The position numbers and the translations under genes were made by a program. Positions 1 through 9,887 of a stretch of 64,000 bases of DNA are shown in pieces. The DNA is taken from positions 124,001-188,000 of the forward strand of contig NZ_FQVP01000002.1 in NCBI RefSeq assembly GCF_900129395.1, read 5' to 3'. Within the stretch, counting starts at the first letter, position 1, and each line of letters starts with the position of its first letter. This DNA comes from Pseudosulfitobacter pseudonitzschiae (lineage in GTDB: Bacteria > Pseudomonadota > Alphaproteobacteria > Rhodobacterales > Rhodobacteraceae). The notes beneath the pieces were generated by a model. It did no database searches. It was not told the DNA's origin and was given only the letters and a program-made list of their open reading frames with translations.

Positions 1-2
1 GT

Positions 3-968
3 GCGGTGGGGCTGCGGGCGGACATGGATGCGCTGCCGATCCGCGAGACCTCGGGCGTGGCACATGCCAGCGTGACGAGCGGCGTGATGCACGCATGTGG
101 CCACGACGGGCATATGGCGATGCTGCTGGGCGCGGCGAAACATCTGTCGGCGCATGGGCAGTTCAACGGGCGGGTGGTGTTCATTTTCCAACCCGCCGAA
201 GAACACGGCGAGGGTGCGCAGGCCATGATCGCGGACGGGCTGTTCGAGCGGTTCGCAGTGGATCAGGTCTTTGCCATTCACAACATGCCCGGACTGGCCG
301 TGGGGCAGATGGAAACGCGTGCGGGGCCGATGACGGCGTCCGAGGCACTGTTCGAGATCGGTATTCGGGCACGTGGCGGCCATGCGGCACTGCCTCACCT
401 GGGTGTAGACGCCATCGTTGTGGGCGCGCAGGTCGTGGGGGCGCTGCAAACCATCGTATCGCGCAAGCTGGACCCGGCGCAGAACGGCGTGGTTTCGGTC
501 ACTGAATTCATCGCAGACGGCGGGCGCAATGTGCTGCCCGGAAGTGCGCTCCTGAAAGGCGACGCGCGGGCGCTGTCGCCTGAGACCAATACGACCATCG
601 AGGCGCGGATGCGCGAGCTGGTGGCGGGGACATGCGCCGCCCATGACGTCACGGGCGAGGTGCTCTATGAGACAATCTTTGCGCCCACGATTAACGACGC
701 CGAAGCGGTCGAGGCCATAGCCCGTGCCGCCACCGCGGCGCTGGGTGCCGCGAATGTCGATGCCACGTGCTTCCCCAAGCTGTTCTCCGAGGATTTCGCC
801 CATATGGCGATGGCGCGTCCGGGATGCTTTTTCCTGATGGGCAACGGCACAGAGGGCGCCGGCGCCCGCCCGCTGCATGCGTCCGATTATGATTTCAACG
901 ACGCCGGGCTGGTGCCGGGGGCGGATGTCTGGGTGCATCTGGTACAGGATGTGCTGCGGGCCGCGTGA
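3..968 (+). CDS. M20 family amidohydrolase (hippurate hydrolase-like), 5' end cut off
   Basis: This is the C-terminal roughly 320 residues of an M20D metal-dependent amidohydrolase of the hippurate / N-acyl-amino-acid hydrolase group (usual length about 385 aa). The frame is already open at the first base, so about 65 residues and the start codon lie outside the window. Family metal-site features are visible: RADMDALPI near the left edge, HACGHDGH about 30 residues on, QPAEEHGEGA, and a late HASDYDFND segment. The middle third is the dimerisation insert. Such enzymes cleave N-acyl or N-carbamoyl amides with two divalent metals in the cytoplasm. The substrate cannot be told from sequence. It ends convergently 39 bases from glnD. 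Confidence 0.9.
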   Translation, partial: AVGLRADMDALPIRETSGVAHASVTSGVMHACGHDGHMAMLLGAAKHLSAHGQFNGRVVFIFQPAEEHGEGAQAMIADGLFERFAVDQVFAIHNMPGLAVGQMETRAGPMTASEALFEIGIRARGGHAALPHLGVDAIVVGAQVVGALQTIVSRKLDPAQNGVVSVTEFIADGGRNVLPGSALLKGDARALSPETNTTIEARMRELVAGTCAAHDVTGEVLYETIFAPTINDAEAVEAIARAATAALGAANVDATCFPKLFSEDFAHMAMARPGCFFLMGNGTEGAGARPLHASDYDFNDAGLVPGADVWVHLVQDVLRAA

Positions 969-1007
969 CGCCGCCCGCATCCTGTCACACTGGCCATGGG
1001 GCCTGTG

Positions 1008-3779
1008 TCACTGCTCGGCCCGTTGTGCACCTTCGACGATGGCGGCGCGCAGCCGCTTTTCCAGCGTCCTCTGTTTGCTTGGGGTATAGTATTTCAACCC
1101 GAACATATCCTTCACATAAAAGGTATCGACACATTGTTCGCCATAGGTCGCGATGACCGCGTTGGCGACATAGACGTTGGATGACGCCAGCGTGCGTGCC
1201 AGATCGTGCAACAGACCGGGGCGGTCGCGGGTGTCGACCTCGATGATCGTGTAGATATCGGAACCGTCGTTGTCGAAGGTGATATGCGTCGGGACGCGGA
1301 ACACTTTCTCGCGCTTTTTAACCTTGTCGCGGTCCACCATGGCCTCGCGGGTGACAACCTCGCCGTGCAGTGTGCGTTCGATCATCTTGCGCAGGCGGGG
1401 CAGGCGGCTGGCATCATAGGGCGTGTCGTCGGCGTCCTGAATCCAGAACGCATCGGTCACATAGCCGTCCTTGGTGGTATAGCTGCGGGCATCCACGACG
1501 TTGGCCCCGACCAGCGCCAGAGCACCGGCCAGCCGTGCAAAGATGCCCGGATGATCCTGCATCACGAAACAGACCCGCGTGGCATCGCGGTCTTCGTCGG
1601 GGTGCAGGTCGATGCGAATCTCGTCATCGCCAATTCCGCGCAGCAGGTTGGCAAAGACCACATGGGCGGTCTGGTGCAAGCCCTGCCAGTAAGGATCGTA
1701 ATGGCGGCTTGTCTCGGTCTGCAAATCCTTGCGCGGCCAATCCGCGAGGGCGGTGCGCAGGGCCTTCTTGGCCTCGGCACCCCGGTTCTCGCGGTTCAGC
1801 GCCTCCATGCCGTCTTCCAGCGCGGTGCGGGTCTGGCGGTACAGCGCGCGGATCAGCACGGCCTTCCAGTTGTTCCATGTGTTGGGGCCGACCCCGCGAA
1901 TGTCGCAGACCGTCAGCACGCACAACAGGTCGAGCCGTTCGACAGTGCGCACCGCCTTGGCAAAGTCGCGCACGGTGCGCGGATCGGCGATGTCGCGTTT
2001 CTGCGCCATGTCGGACATCAGCAGGTGATAGCGCACCAGCCATTCCACCGTGTCCACCTCGTCCGGTTTCAGGCCCAGCCGCGGGCCGACCTTGCGGGCG
2101 ATCTGCGCCCCCAGGATGGAATGATCTTCTTCGCGGCCCTTGCCGATGTCGTGCAGCAGCAGCGCCGCATACAGCACCCGCCGGTTCACCCCGGATTTCA
2201 GGATCGAGGTGGCCACCGGCAGGTCCTCGACGAGGTCGCCATTCTCGATCTCGCTTAGACTCATGATCGTCTGGATGATGTGTTCGTCGACGGTGTAGGA
2301 GTGATACATATTGAACTGCATCATCGCCACGATGGGTTTGAATTCGGGGATGATGGCGCCCAGAACACCCAACTCGTTCATCCGCCGCAGTGCCCGCTCG
2401 GGGTTGCCGTGTTTCAGCAGCAGATCCATGAAAATGCGCTGTGCTTCGGGCGAGTTGCGCACCGTGTCGTCGATCAGCTTCAGGTTCGCTTTGACCAGAC
2501 GCATGGCATCCGGGTGAATCAGCATGCCGGTGCGCAGCGCCTCTTCGAACAGACGCAGGATGTTCAGCGGATCGGCCAGGAATGCGGCGTCGTCGATGAT
2601 GGCGATGCGGTTGTGGATCACCTCATAGCCGGATTTGATCTTGCGGCGGCGGCCCAGAAGGCGCTCCAAGAGCGGCTCGGCCTTCAGGTGATCCGCTTCA
2701 AGCCCGGTCAGGAAGATGCGCGTCAGGTCGCCCACTTCGGTGGCATGCAGGAAATAGGCCTGCATGAACACCTCGACCGCGCGTCGGCCCGCCTTGTCCT
2801 CGTAGCCCATGGCCTCGGCCACCTGGACCTGCATGTCAAAGGTCAGCTGCTCTGTGGCCCGACCCGTCAGCAGATGCAGATGGCAGCGCACCGCCCAAAG
2901 AAAGCTTTCGGCGGCGGCAAAGCTGGCGAATTCGTCTTCGGTAAAGACACCCAGTTGCACCAGGTCGGCGGTGTCCTGAACGCCGTGAATGTATTTCGCA
3001 ATCCAGAACAGCGACTGCAGGTCACGCAGCCCACCCTTGCCCTCTTTTACGTTCGGTTCCACGACATAGCGCTGGCCCTGCCGCTTGTGCCGTTCGTCGC
3101 GCTCGTGCAGCTTGGCCTCGACAAAGTCGCGGGCGGTGCCGGAAAACAACTCGTCCCACAAACGCTTGTCCAGCAGTTCGGCCAGCGCATAATCGCCACC
3201 GATGAACCGGTGTTCCAGCATGGCGGTGCGAATGGTGAAATCTTCGCGGCCCAGCCGGATGCAATCCTTGACCGTGCGCGACGAATGGCCAACCTTCAGC
3301 CGCAGGTCCCACAGCATGTATAGCATGGTTTCGATCACGTTCTCGGCCCAGGCGGTGATCTTGTAGGGGGTCAGGAACAGCAGATCGACATCGGAAAACG
3401 GTGCCATCTCGCCCCGGCCGTACCCGCCGACCGCGATCAGTGAAAGCCGTTCGCCTGCGGTGGGCGAGACATTGGGATGGATCACCTGCGTGGCCAGCGT
3501 CATCGTCGCCTGCACCAGCTGGTCGGTCAGATAGGTATAGGCCGCCGTCGTTTCCCGTGCGGCAAAGGGGCGCTTGGCAAAAGCTTCGGCAATGGCGGCG
3601 CGGCCTTGCTTCTGGGCCTGTTGCAGCCAGCCGACAATGGCGTTGCGAACATCCATCGGCGCGGCATCGTCTTGTTGCGCCTTGATCAGCGCCTGGGCAA
3701 AGGCAGCTGCATCAAAAATGTCCTCTGGCGGACAGATCGTGTCGACCGCCAGAGGTGCAAGCTGGTGTGTGTCTTGCAT
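1008..3779 (-). CDS. glnD: [Protein-PII] uridylyltransferase / uridylyl-removing enzyme
   Basis: GlnD senses glutamine and uridylylates or de-uridylylates PII proteins, setting the nitrogen response. At 923 aa it has normal family length. Domains in order: nucleotidyltransferase with GGYGRGE and SDVDLLFL near residues 115-135, PII-uridylyltransferase helical region, HD phosphohydrolase with LLLHDIGKGREEDH near residue 543, and two C-terminal ACT domains (PGIFARLAGALALVG near 743; PGLLHDLARTL near 853). All active-site motifs are intact. It lies 6 bases before the lppC-like stop on the same strand, so both could share a transcript starting upstream of lppC. Confidence 0.97.
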   Translation of the reverse strand: MQDTHQLAPLAVDTICPPEDIFDAAAFAQALIKAQQDDAAPMDVRNAIVGWLQQAQKQGRAAIAEAFAKRPFAARETTAAYTYLTDQLVQATMTLATQVIHPNVSPTAGERLSLIAVGGYGRGEMAPFSDVDLLFLTPYKITAWAENVIETMLYMLWDLRLKVGHSSRTVKDCIRLGREDFTIRTAMLEHRFIGGDYALAELLDKRLWDELFSGTARDFVEAKLHERDERHKRQGQRYVVEPNVKEGKGGLRDLQSLFWIAKYIHGVQDTADLVQLGVFTEDEFASFAAAESFLWAVRCHLHLLTGRATEQLTFDMQVQVAEAMGYEDKAGRRAVEVFMQAYFLHATEVGDLTRIFLTGLEADHLKAEPLLERLLGRRRKIKSGYEVIHNRIAIIDDAAFLADPLNILRLFEEALRTGMLIHPDAMRLVKANLKLIDDTVRNSPEAQRIFMDLLLKHGNPERALRRMNELGVLGAIIPEFKPIVAMMQFNMYHSYTVDEHIIQTIMSLSEIENGDLVEDLPVATSILKSGVNRRVLYAALLLHDIGKGREEDHSILGAQIARKVGPRLGLKPDEVDTVEWLVRYHLLMSDMAQKRDIADPRTVRDFAKAVRTVERLDLLCVLTVCDIRGVGPNTWNNWKAVLIRALYRQTRTALEDGMEALNRENRGAEAKKALRTALADWPRKDLQTETSRHYDPYWQGLHQTAHVVFANLLRGIGDDEIRIDLHPDEDRDATRVCFVMQDHPGIFARLAGALALVGANVVDARSYTTKDGYVTDAFWIQDADDTPYDASRLPRLRKMIERTLHGEVVTREAMVDRDKVKKREKVFRVPTHITFDNDGSDIYTIIEVDTRDRPGLLHDLARTLASSNVYVANAVIATYGEQCVDTFYVKDMFGLKYYTPSKQRTLEKRLRAAIVEGAQRAEQ

Positions 3780-3785
3780 GTTTTA

Positions 3786-4967
3786 TCAGAATCCGGCGCC
3801 GCCAAAGGATTGCGGTGCCGCGTCGATCACAACGACCTGGTTGTTGCGGATGGTGGCAATTGCCAGCCCACGGTCGTTGGTGCCGTCGCTGCGCAGGCGG
3901 AAAATGCCCGATGCTCCCTGGAAGCCTGCGCCTTGCGTCAGGGCCGCCCCGGTCAGGGCGTTCGAGTTGCCCTTGGCCACCAGCGCGCCAACCGCTGCGA
4001 TGCCGTCAAATCCAAGGCTCGCGATGGGGTGCGGGGTGCTGCCGTAAGCGGCCTGGTACTTGGCGCTGAACGCGGCGCTGCGGGCCGGGTCAGGCAGGGC
4101 AAACCAGCCGCCTTGCAAGCCGGGCAGCGACAATGTGGGCGACGGAATGTCCCAGCGGGTCAGGCCGATGTATTGCGTCACGGTGGGCTGAATGCCTGCC
4201 TCGGGCAGCAATTGTGCCAGCAGGGGCAGGGCCGAGGCGGTGGACGAGGTCATAAAGACGGCATCGGCACCCGAGCTGTCCACGGTCGATTTGATACGCG
4301 GCACGGCGTCGATCACACCCTGTTGTGACAGGGGATAGTCCACCGATCCAGCCAGCGTGGCACCGCTGTTGCTGATCGCGTTCTGGATCGCGCTGCGACC
4401 CAGTTGACCCGCAACATCCTGCGCGCTGACCACGACGATACGCGATTTGCCCTGGCGGGCGGCATAGCTGACCAAACGATTGGCAGTGGTCTGGAAGGTC
4501 GGCCCAAGCACAAAGACGTTGCCGCCCGCGATCGTGGTGTTGTTGGAGAACGCCAGCACGTTCACGCCTGCGCTCGCCGCTGCCACGCCTGCGGCATTGG
4601 CTGCTTCGGCATAAACCGGACCGATGATGATCTTGGCGCCGTCGTTCACCGCTTGCGTGGCGACGCTGGCCGCAGTGGCGGCATTGCCCGCCGTGGCATA
4701 GACCCGCAGGTCAATCGCCACACCACTCAGATCGCGCATCGCCAGACGTGCGGCGTTTTCCAGGCTGTTGGCCAGAAGATTGTCCGAGGCAGAGCCGCCA
4801 CGCGGCACCAAAAGGGCCACGGGCACAGGTTTGGAGGTGTCAACAGAAGGGCCGCCTCGGCTGACGCCCCCCGTCATTCCGGCGTCACAGGCAGCCAGCG
4901 CCAGTGCAAACAGTGACAGTATCAGCAGGCGCAATGCCTTGCGGGCAGGTTGTAAAAACGCGAACAT
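3786..4967 (-). CDS. LppC/LpoA-like outer-membrane lipoprotein (penicillin-binding protein activator)
   Basis: A 393-aa periplasmic-binding-protein-like lipoprotein of the YraM/LppC family; E. coli LpoA activates PBP1A in peptidoglycan synthesis. The start at 4967 is chosen because it gives a lipoprotein signal, a hydrophobic stretch ending LALAAC with Cys27 as the lipidated residue. Longer in-frame starts would run into rsmI on the other strand. The body has the alternating fold of type I periplasmic binding proteins (VALLVPRGG, IIIGPVYAEAANAAG, VVSAQD). Neighbours rsmI and yraN are the classical partners of this gene in proteobacteria. The LpoA-type function itself is inferred; alphaproteobacterial members are little studied. 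Confidence 0.88.
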   Translation of the reverse strand: MFAFLQPARKALRLLILSLFALALAACDAGMTGGVSRGGPSVDTSKPVPVALLVPRGGSASDNLLANSLENAARLAMRDLSGVAIDLRVYATAGNAATAASVATQAVNDGAKIIIGPVYAEAANAAGVAAASAGVNVLAFSNNTTIAGGNVFVLGPTFQTTANRLVSYAARQGKSRIVVVSAQDVAGQLGRSAIQNAISNSGATLAGSVDYPLSQQGVIDAVPRIKSTVDSSGADAVFMTSSTASALPLLAQLLPEAGIQPTVTQYIGLTRWDIPSPTLSLPGLQGGWFALPDPARSAAFSAKYQAAYGSTPHPIASLGFDGIAAVGALVAKGNSNALTGAALTQGAGFQGASGIFRLRSDGTNDRGLAIATIRNNQVVVIDAAPQSFGGAGF

Positions 4968-5055
4968 GGTCCAGAGAACTCCCTCGGGTCTGGGCGGCGC
5001 AGAAGCCACCTTGATTTGGCGAAGATCATAGAGGTCACGAAAGGCGGGTCCAGCG

Positions 5056-5925
5056 TTGAATTTCCAAAAAGTTTCGTTACCGCAAGGCATCCACCTTGTC
5101 GGCGTCCCAATCGGCACGGCCCGCGACATTACACTGCGGGCGCTGGACGTGCTGGCCTCGGCCGATGTGTTGGCCGCCGAGGACACCCGCAGCCTGCGGC
5201 GGCTTATGGATATCCACGGCGTGCCGCTGGACGGACGGCACATCCACACGCTGCATGATCACAGTACAGACAAGGTTGTGGCGCAATTGCTGGCCCGTGC
5301 GGGCGAAGGCGGGTCGGTGGCCTATGCGTCCGAAGCAGGGATGCCGCTGATCGCCGATCCGGGGTTCGAGTTGATCCGCGCGGCGCGCAACGCAGGCGTG
5401 CCGGTGCATTGCGCACCCGGACCCAGCGCCGTGGTGACCGCATTGGCCGTCGGCGGATTGCCGACGGATGCGTTTTTGTTCGGCGGTTTCCTGCACAACA
5501 GCAAGGCCGCCCGGCGTTCCGCGCTCGAAGGCTGGGGCAATGTGCAGGCCACGTTGGTGTTCTACGAATCACCCAAGCGGCTGGGGGCGATGCTGGCTGA
5601 TGCCGCCGACGTTCTGGGCGGCGAGCGTCAGGCCGCTGTGTGCCGCGAACTGACCAAGAAATTCGAGGAAGTGCGCAGCGGCACGCTGGCCGAACTTGCC
5701 GAGCATTACGCAGACGCATCGGTGAAGGGCGAAATCGTCGTGTTGATTGCACGACGTTTAGAAAAAATTAGGGAAGATGATGTTGAGTCAGACCTGATCG
5801 ACGCGTTGGGGCATATGTCGATGCGCGATGCGGTGGATGCCGTATCGGCTGCACACGGCGCGCCCCGTCGCAAAGTGTACCAACTGGCGCTGACACTGCC
5901 CAAAGGGGACAGCGGCGCATCCTGA
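5056..5925 (+). CDS. rsmI: 16S rRNA (cytidine1402-2'-O)-methyltransferase
   Basis: RsmI methylates the ribose of C1402 in the 16S rRNA decoding centre using S-adenosylmethionine. The 289-aa protein has the tetrapyrrole-methylase fold: GVPIGTARDITLRALDVL at the N-terminus, AAEDTRSLRRLM, EAGMPLIADPG and PGPSAVVTALAVGGLP, all typical of the family. The start is a TTG at 5056. An in-frame stop at 5029-5031 leaves no better start, and AAGGCGGG upstream is a weak ribosome site. It is divergent from the lppC-like gene and followed 8 bases later by yraN. Confidence 0.96.
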   Translation: MNFQKVSLPQGIHLVGVPIGTARDITLRALDVLASADVLAAEDTRSLRRLMDIHGVPLDGRHIHTLHDHSTDKVVAQLLARAGEGGSVAYASEAGMPLIADPGFELIRAARNAGVPVHCAPGPSAVVTALAVGGLPTDAFLFGGFLHNSKAARRSALEGWGNVQATLVFYESPKRLGAMLADAADVLGGERQAAVCRELTKKFEEVRSGTLAELAEHYADASVKGEIVVLIARRLEKIREDDVESDLIDALGHMSMRDAVDAVSAAHGAPRRKVYQLALTLPKGDSGAS

Positions 5926-5933
5926 GGATCGGC

Positions 5934-6389
5934 ATGAACCAACTGGCGTTTGATTTTTCACCGGGACCTGCTGAGGCTGCGGCCGCTGTTGAAACACCCG
6001 TGGCGCAGTCCGCTGGAACAGACAGACGCCGCTTGCGCGGCGCAATGGCCTATCAGGCTGGTGCATCTGCCGAGATGCGGATTTCGACCGATTACGAACG
6101 CCGTGGTTTTCCCGTGGTGCAGCAGCGCTGGCGTGGCAAGCGCGGAGAAATCGATCTGATCGCGCAGGACGGCGACGGGCTGGTGTTCATCGAGGTCAAA
6201 CAAAGCAAGACGTTTGACCGCGCCGCCGCCCACCTGACGGCTGCACAGATGCGGCGTATCTATGCCTCAGCCGAAGAGTACCTTGGCCGAATGCCGCGCG
6301 GCAGCCTGACCAAGGTACGCTTTGACGTGGCGCTGGTGAACGGGCAGGGCGAAACGCGGATCATAGAAATCGCTTTCGGATTGGACTGA
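5934..6389 (+). CDS. yraN: YraN / UPF0102 endonuclease-like protein
   Basis: A 151-aa member of the UPF0102 family, which has a Holliday-junction-resolvase-like restriction-endonuclease fold but no settled function. The catalytic-type motif is visible as GEIDLIAQDGDGLVFIEVK: an Asp and a Glu-x-Lys in the usual spacing. The N-terminal 35 residues are a variable extension rich in alanine. It follows rsmI with a GAGG ribosome site just after the rsmI stop, a gene order widely conserved, so co-transcription is very likely. Confidence 0.92.
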   Translation: MNQLAFDFSPGPAEAAAAVETPVAQSAGTDRRRLRGAMAYQAGASAEMRISTDYERRGFPVVQQRWRGKRGEIDLIAQDGDGLVFIEVKQSKTFDRAAAHLTAAQMRRIYASAEEYLGRMPRGSLTKVRFDVALVNGQGETRIIEIAFGLD

Positions 6390-6449
6390 CCCATTGCGCC
6401 TTGGCCGTTGCTGATCCATCAAGGAAGCTCAGCAAAGCGAGGTGCCGCG

Positions 6450-7385
6450 ATGAAGATCGCCTTTCAGATGGACCCGATCGGGGACGTGAATATCAACGCA
6501 GACAGCAGCTTCCGTCTTGCCGAAGAGGCACAGGCGCGTGGTCATTCACTGTTTTTCTACACGCCGGACCATTTGGCCTATCAAGAGGGGCGCATCACCG
6601 CACGGGGGCAGGACTTTACCGTCCAGCGCGTGCAGGGGGACCACGCGCAACTGGGCGACATGCGCGAAGTCGATCTGTCTGAGTTCGACGTGGTCTGGCT
6701 GCGGCAGGACCCGCCCTTTGACATGCATTACATCACGTCGACCCACCTGCTTGACCGTCTGAAAGAGACCACCTTGGTGGTGAACGACCCGTTCTGGGTG
6801 CGCAATTTTCCCGAAAAGCTGCTGGTGCTGGATTTCCCGCAGCTGACGCCGCCCACTACGATTGCCCGCGATCTGGACACCATCAAGGCGTTCAAGGCCA
6901 AGCACGGCGATGTCATCCTCAAGCCGCTATACGGCAACGGCGGGGCGGGCGTGTTCCGGCTGGACGCCAACGACCGCAACCTCAGCAGCCTGCACGAGCT
7001 GTTCACCGGCTTCAGCCGTGAGCCGTTGATCGTGCAGAAATTCCTGCCAGCGGTCAGCAAGGGCGACAAGCGGGTGATTCTGGTCGATGGCGTGGCTGTC
7101 GGTGCGATCAACCGGGTGCCAGCCGAGGGCGAAACCCGGTCGAACATGCACGTGGGTGGACGGCCCGAAAAGATCGGCCTGACCGACCGCGATCTGGAAA
7201 TTTGCGCGGCCATCGGTCCCCTGCTGAAAGAGCGTGGGCAGGTTTTTGTCGGCATCGACGTAATCGGCGACTACCTGACCGAAATCAACGTGACCTCACC
7301 GACCGGCATTCAGGAACTGGAACGGTTCGACGGTGTCAACATCGCCGCCAAGATCTGGGAGGCGATCGAGGCCAAGCGCGCGTGA
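6450..7385 (+). CDS. gshB: Glutathione synthetase
   Basis: GshB joins gamma-glutamylcysteine and glycine with ATP in the second step of glutathione synthesis. The 311-aa ATP-grasp enzyme begins [20 protein letters not shown], typical for the family, so the ATG at 6450 is preferred to an upstream in-frame start. Later motifs include [13 protein letters not shown] (ATP-binding loop), [19 protein letters not shown] and [21 protein letters not shown]. It is the third gene of the rsmI-yraN-gshB run, and its stop overlaps the GTG start of the next gene. Confidence 0.97.
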   Translation: MKIAFQMDPIGDVNINADSSFRLAEEAQARGHSLFFYTPDHLAYQEGRITARGQDFTVQRVQGDHAQLGDMREVDLSEFDVVWLRQDPPFDMHYITSTHLLDRLKETTLVVNDPFWVRNFPEKLLVLDFPQLTPPTTIARDLDTIKAFKAKHGDVILKPLYGNGGAGVFRLDANDRNLSSLHELFTGFSREPLIVQKFLPAVSKGDKRVILVDGVAVGAINRVPAEGETRSNMHVGGRPEKIGLTDRDLEICAAIGPLLKERGQVFVGIDVIGDYLTEINVTSPTGIQELERFDGVNIAAKIWEAIEAKRA

Positions 7386-8296
7386 GCTGGCAACGGCCCC
7401 TGTTGAACAGGTGGCTGCGGCGGGTCGAAAAGCCGCGCCTTGCCCACGCCACCTCGCACGACAGTCTGCGCCGCCGGTTGGAGCGCAACGCGCGGTTCTT
7501 CTTTCGCGGCCCGCGTGACGTGGCCCAAAGCTGGCGTGACCTCGGCGATGGCGCGGCCTTGTGGCTCGAGCCTGCCGGGGCGGATCGGGGTCGGGTCCTG
7601 CTCTATTTCCATGGCGGGGCCTATATTTTCGGCAGCCCGCGCACCCACGCGGCAATGGTCGCGGTTCTTGCCCGGACCGTGCGCGCCTGCGCCGTATTGC
7701 CGACATACCCACTGGCGCCTGAACATGCCTTTCCTGCTGCTTTGGACCGTGCAGAGGATGCTTATCACGCGCTTCTGGCGCGAGGTGTGAGCCCCGAAAA
7801 CATCATGCTGGGCGGCGACAGTGCGGGCGGTGGTCTGGCTCTGGCGCTTTTGGCGCGGTTGATCCGCGCGGGGGCTGCGCTGCCGGGCGGATTGTTCGCG
7901 TTCTCGCCCCTGACCGACCTGACCTTCTCGGGGGCCAGCTTGCAGGTGAATGCCGCCCGTGACGTGATGCTGCCCGCCCGCCGCGTGTCCGAGATGGCCG
8001 AGCACTACCTTGCAGGGGCAGCCGCCGACGACCCTGGGGCCAGCCCGTTGTTTGCGGATTTCACCGGCGCGCCACCAATTTGGATCACAGTGGGCGACAC
8101 TGAAATCCTGCTGGACGACAGCCGCCGGATCGTCAGCCGTACGAGAGCGCAATGCGTATCGGTGCAGATGCACATTGCCCGCGATTTGCCCCACGTCTGG
8201 CCGATGTTTCATAACATGTTGCCCGAAGCGCGCGCAACGCTTGATGATCTGGCGGGCTGGATCAAGTTCCGCTGGGATGCGGCACCCTGTAGCTGA
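7382..8296 (+). CDS. Alpha/beta hydrolase (hormone-sensitive-lipase type)
   Basis: A 304-aa alpha/beta-hydrolase-3 enzyme, probably a carboxylesterase of unknown substrate. It shows the oxyanion motif [10 protein letters not shown] and the nucleophile elbow [13 protein letters not shown]. Catalytic Asp and His candidates lie in [13 protein letters not shown] and in [10 protein letters not shown] near the end. The start is a GTG at 7382 that overlaps the gshB stop in a GTGA arrangement, so translation is probably coupled to gshB. Its last 35 bases overlap the end of the comM-like gene on the other strand. Confidence 0.9.
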   Translation: MSWQRPLLNRWLRRVEKPRLAHATSHDSLRRRLERNARFFFRGPRDVAQSWRDLGDGAALWLEPAGADRGRVLLYFHGGAYIFGSPRTHAAMVAVLARTVRACAVLPTYPLAPEHAFPAALDRAEDAYHALLARGVSPENIMLGGDSAGGGLALALLARLIRAGAALPGGLFAFSPLTDLTFSGASLQVNAARDVMLPARRVSEMAEHYLAGAAADDPGASPLFADFTGAPPIWITVGDTEILLDDSRRIVSRTRAQCVSVQMHIARDLPHVWPMFHNMLPEARATLDDLAGWIKFRWDAAPCS

Positions 8297-9776
8297 CCGC
8301 TTCGGCGACGTGGCGGTGACAGACCTCCGCTGATCCGTCCAGATCTGCGATGGTCCGCGCGACACGCAGTACGCGGTGATAGCCCCGCGCCGACAAGGCA
8401 AACCGTTCGGCCACGCGGCTGAGCAGGGCGCTGCCCTCGGCGTCGGGTGTCGCGATTTCCTTGAGGATTTCCCCTTCGGCGTCGGCGTTGGAGCGTATGT
8501 CGGCGCGCCCTTCGAACCGCGCGATCTGGATGTCGCGGGCCGCTTTGACGCGTGCGGCAATCTGCGCCGAGGTGTCGCCCGATGCGGGCAGGTCTAGGTC
8601 GGTGTAGCGCACGGGGGGCACATCCACGCGCAAATCGAACCGGTCCATCAGCGGGCCGGAAATGCGCCCCATGTAATCCTCGCCACAGGCCGGCACACGG
8701 GCACAGGCGCGGTCCGGGTCCGTCAGATAGCCGCATTTGCAAGGGTTGGCGGCCGCGACCAGCATAAAGGCGCAGGGGTATTTCACGTGGGCGTTGGCGC
8801 GGGCGATCATGACTTCGCCGGTCTCAATGGGCTGGCGCAGGGTTTCCAGCACGGTGCGGGGGAACTCGGGGAATTCGTCCATGAACAACACACCGTTGTG
8901 GGCCAGCGACACCTCTCCCGGTTTGGCGGTGCGTCCGCCGCCGATGATTGCAGCCATCGACGCGGTGTGGTGGGGTTCGCGAAAGGGGCGGGCGCGGGAA
9001 ATGCCGCCCGCGTCAAGCAGTCCGGCAAGCGAATGGATCATCGAGGTTTCCAGCGCCTCGGACGGTGTCAGCGGCGGCAGGATGCCCGACAGCCGCGCGG
9101 CCAGCATGGATTTGCCCGACCCCGGCGTACCAACAAGGATCAGGTGGTGACGCCCTGCGGCGGCGATTTCCAGCGCCCGTTTGGCACGTTCCTGCCCTTT
9201 GACGTCACGCATGTCCTTCAGCGGATCGTCGGGGGTGACCTCGCCCGGGGTGCTGGGTTCGATCAGCGACTGGCCGGTAAAATGGCGCACCGCCGCGCCC
9301 AGATCCGGGGCGGCGATCACCTTGGTGGCAGAAACCCAGGCCGCTTCGGCACCCGAGGCGGCAGGGCACAGCAGCGTGCGGTCGTCCGCTGCGGCGGCCA
9401 TGGCGGCGGGCAGGGCGCCAATCACGGGGATCAGGGTGCCATCGAGGGACAGCTCGCCCAGGGCAACGACGGATTCCGCGGTGTCCTTGGGAATGATGTC
9501 GAGGGCAGCCAACAATGCCAGGGCGATGGGCAGATCGAAGTGCGACCCTTCTTTTGGCAGGTCCGCAGGGGACAGGTTCACGGTGATCCGGCGCGACGGC
9601 AGGGCGATGGCCATCGCACCCAGCGCCGCGCGGACGCGGTCGCGGGCCTCGGACACCGCCTTGTCCGGCAGGCCGACGATGGAAAAGGCAGGCAAACCCG
9701 GCGACAGGGCGCATTGCACTTCGACGGGGCGGGCCTCGACCCCCTGAAATGCCACGGTATAGGCGCGTGCGACCAT
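8262..9776 (-). CDS. comM: YifB/ComM family Mg-chelatase-like AAA+ ATPase
   Basis: A 504-aa AAA+ protein of the ComM family. ComM was shown in Vibrio and Acinetobacter to be a helicase promoting branch migration during natural transformation. The layout is typical: an N-terminal Lon-like ChlI domain (VEVQCALSPGLPAFSIVGLPD), a Walker A motif GTPGSGKSMLAARLSG near residue 219, Walker B VLFMDEFPEF, and a C-terminal Mg_chelatase_C segment with ARGYHRVLRVARTIADL. A cysteine cluster (PCKCGYL...CARVPACGEDY) looks like a zinc site common in this family. Whether this bacterium is transformable is not shown here. Confidence 0.93.
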   Translation of the reverse strand: MVARAYTVAFQGVEARPVEVQCALSPGLPAFSIVGLPDKAVSEARDRVRAALGAMAIALPSRRITVNLSPADLPKEGSHFDLPIALALLAALDIIPKDTAESVVALGELSLDGTLIPVIGALPAAMAAAADDRTLLCPAASGAEAAWVSATKVIAAPDLGAAVRHFTGQSLIEPSTPGEVTPDDPLKDMRDVKGQERAKRALEIAAAGRHHLILVGTPGSGKSMLAARLSGILPPLTPSEALETSMIHSLAGLLDAGGISRARPFREPHHTASMAAIIGGGRTAKPGEVSLAHNGVLFMDEFPEFPRTVLETLRQPIETGEVMIARANAHVKYPCAFMLVAAANPCKCGYLTDPDRACARVPACGEDYMGRISGPLMDRFDLRVDVPPVRYTDLDLPASGDTSAQIAARVKAARDIQIARFEGRADIRSNADAEGEILKEIATPDAEGSALLSRVAERFALSARGYHRVLRVARTIADLDGSAEVCHRHVAEAVSYRVPHPSGT

Positions 9777-9887
9777 TCTGTCCCTCTCCGATATGGTTAA
9801 TCGGTAGAGGCTCCGCGTTTACGAATGGTTAATGCCCGCCGAGGGGAGGCGGGCATCGGAATTGGATGTTTATGGCCAAAAGTACGA

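Noticed and set aside
4968-5249. N-terminal extension of the lppC-like gene
   Set aside because: It would overlap rsmI on the other strand and would bury the lipoprotein signal peptide inside the protein.
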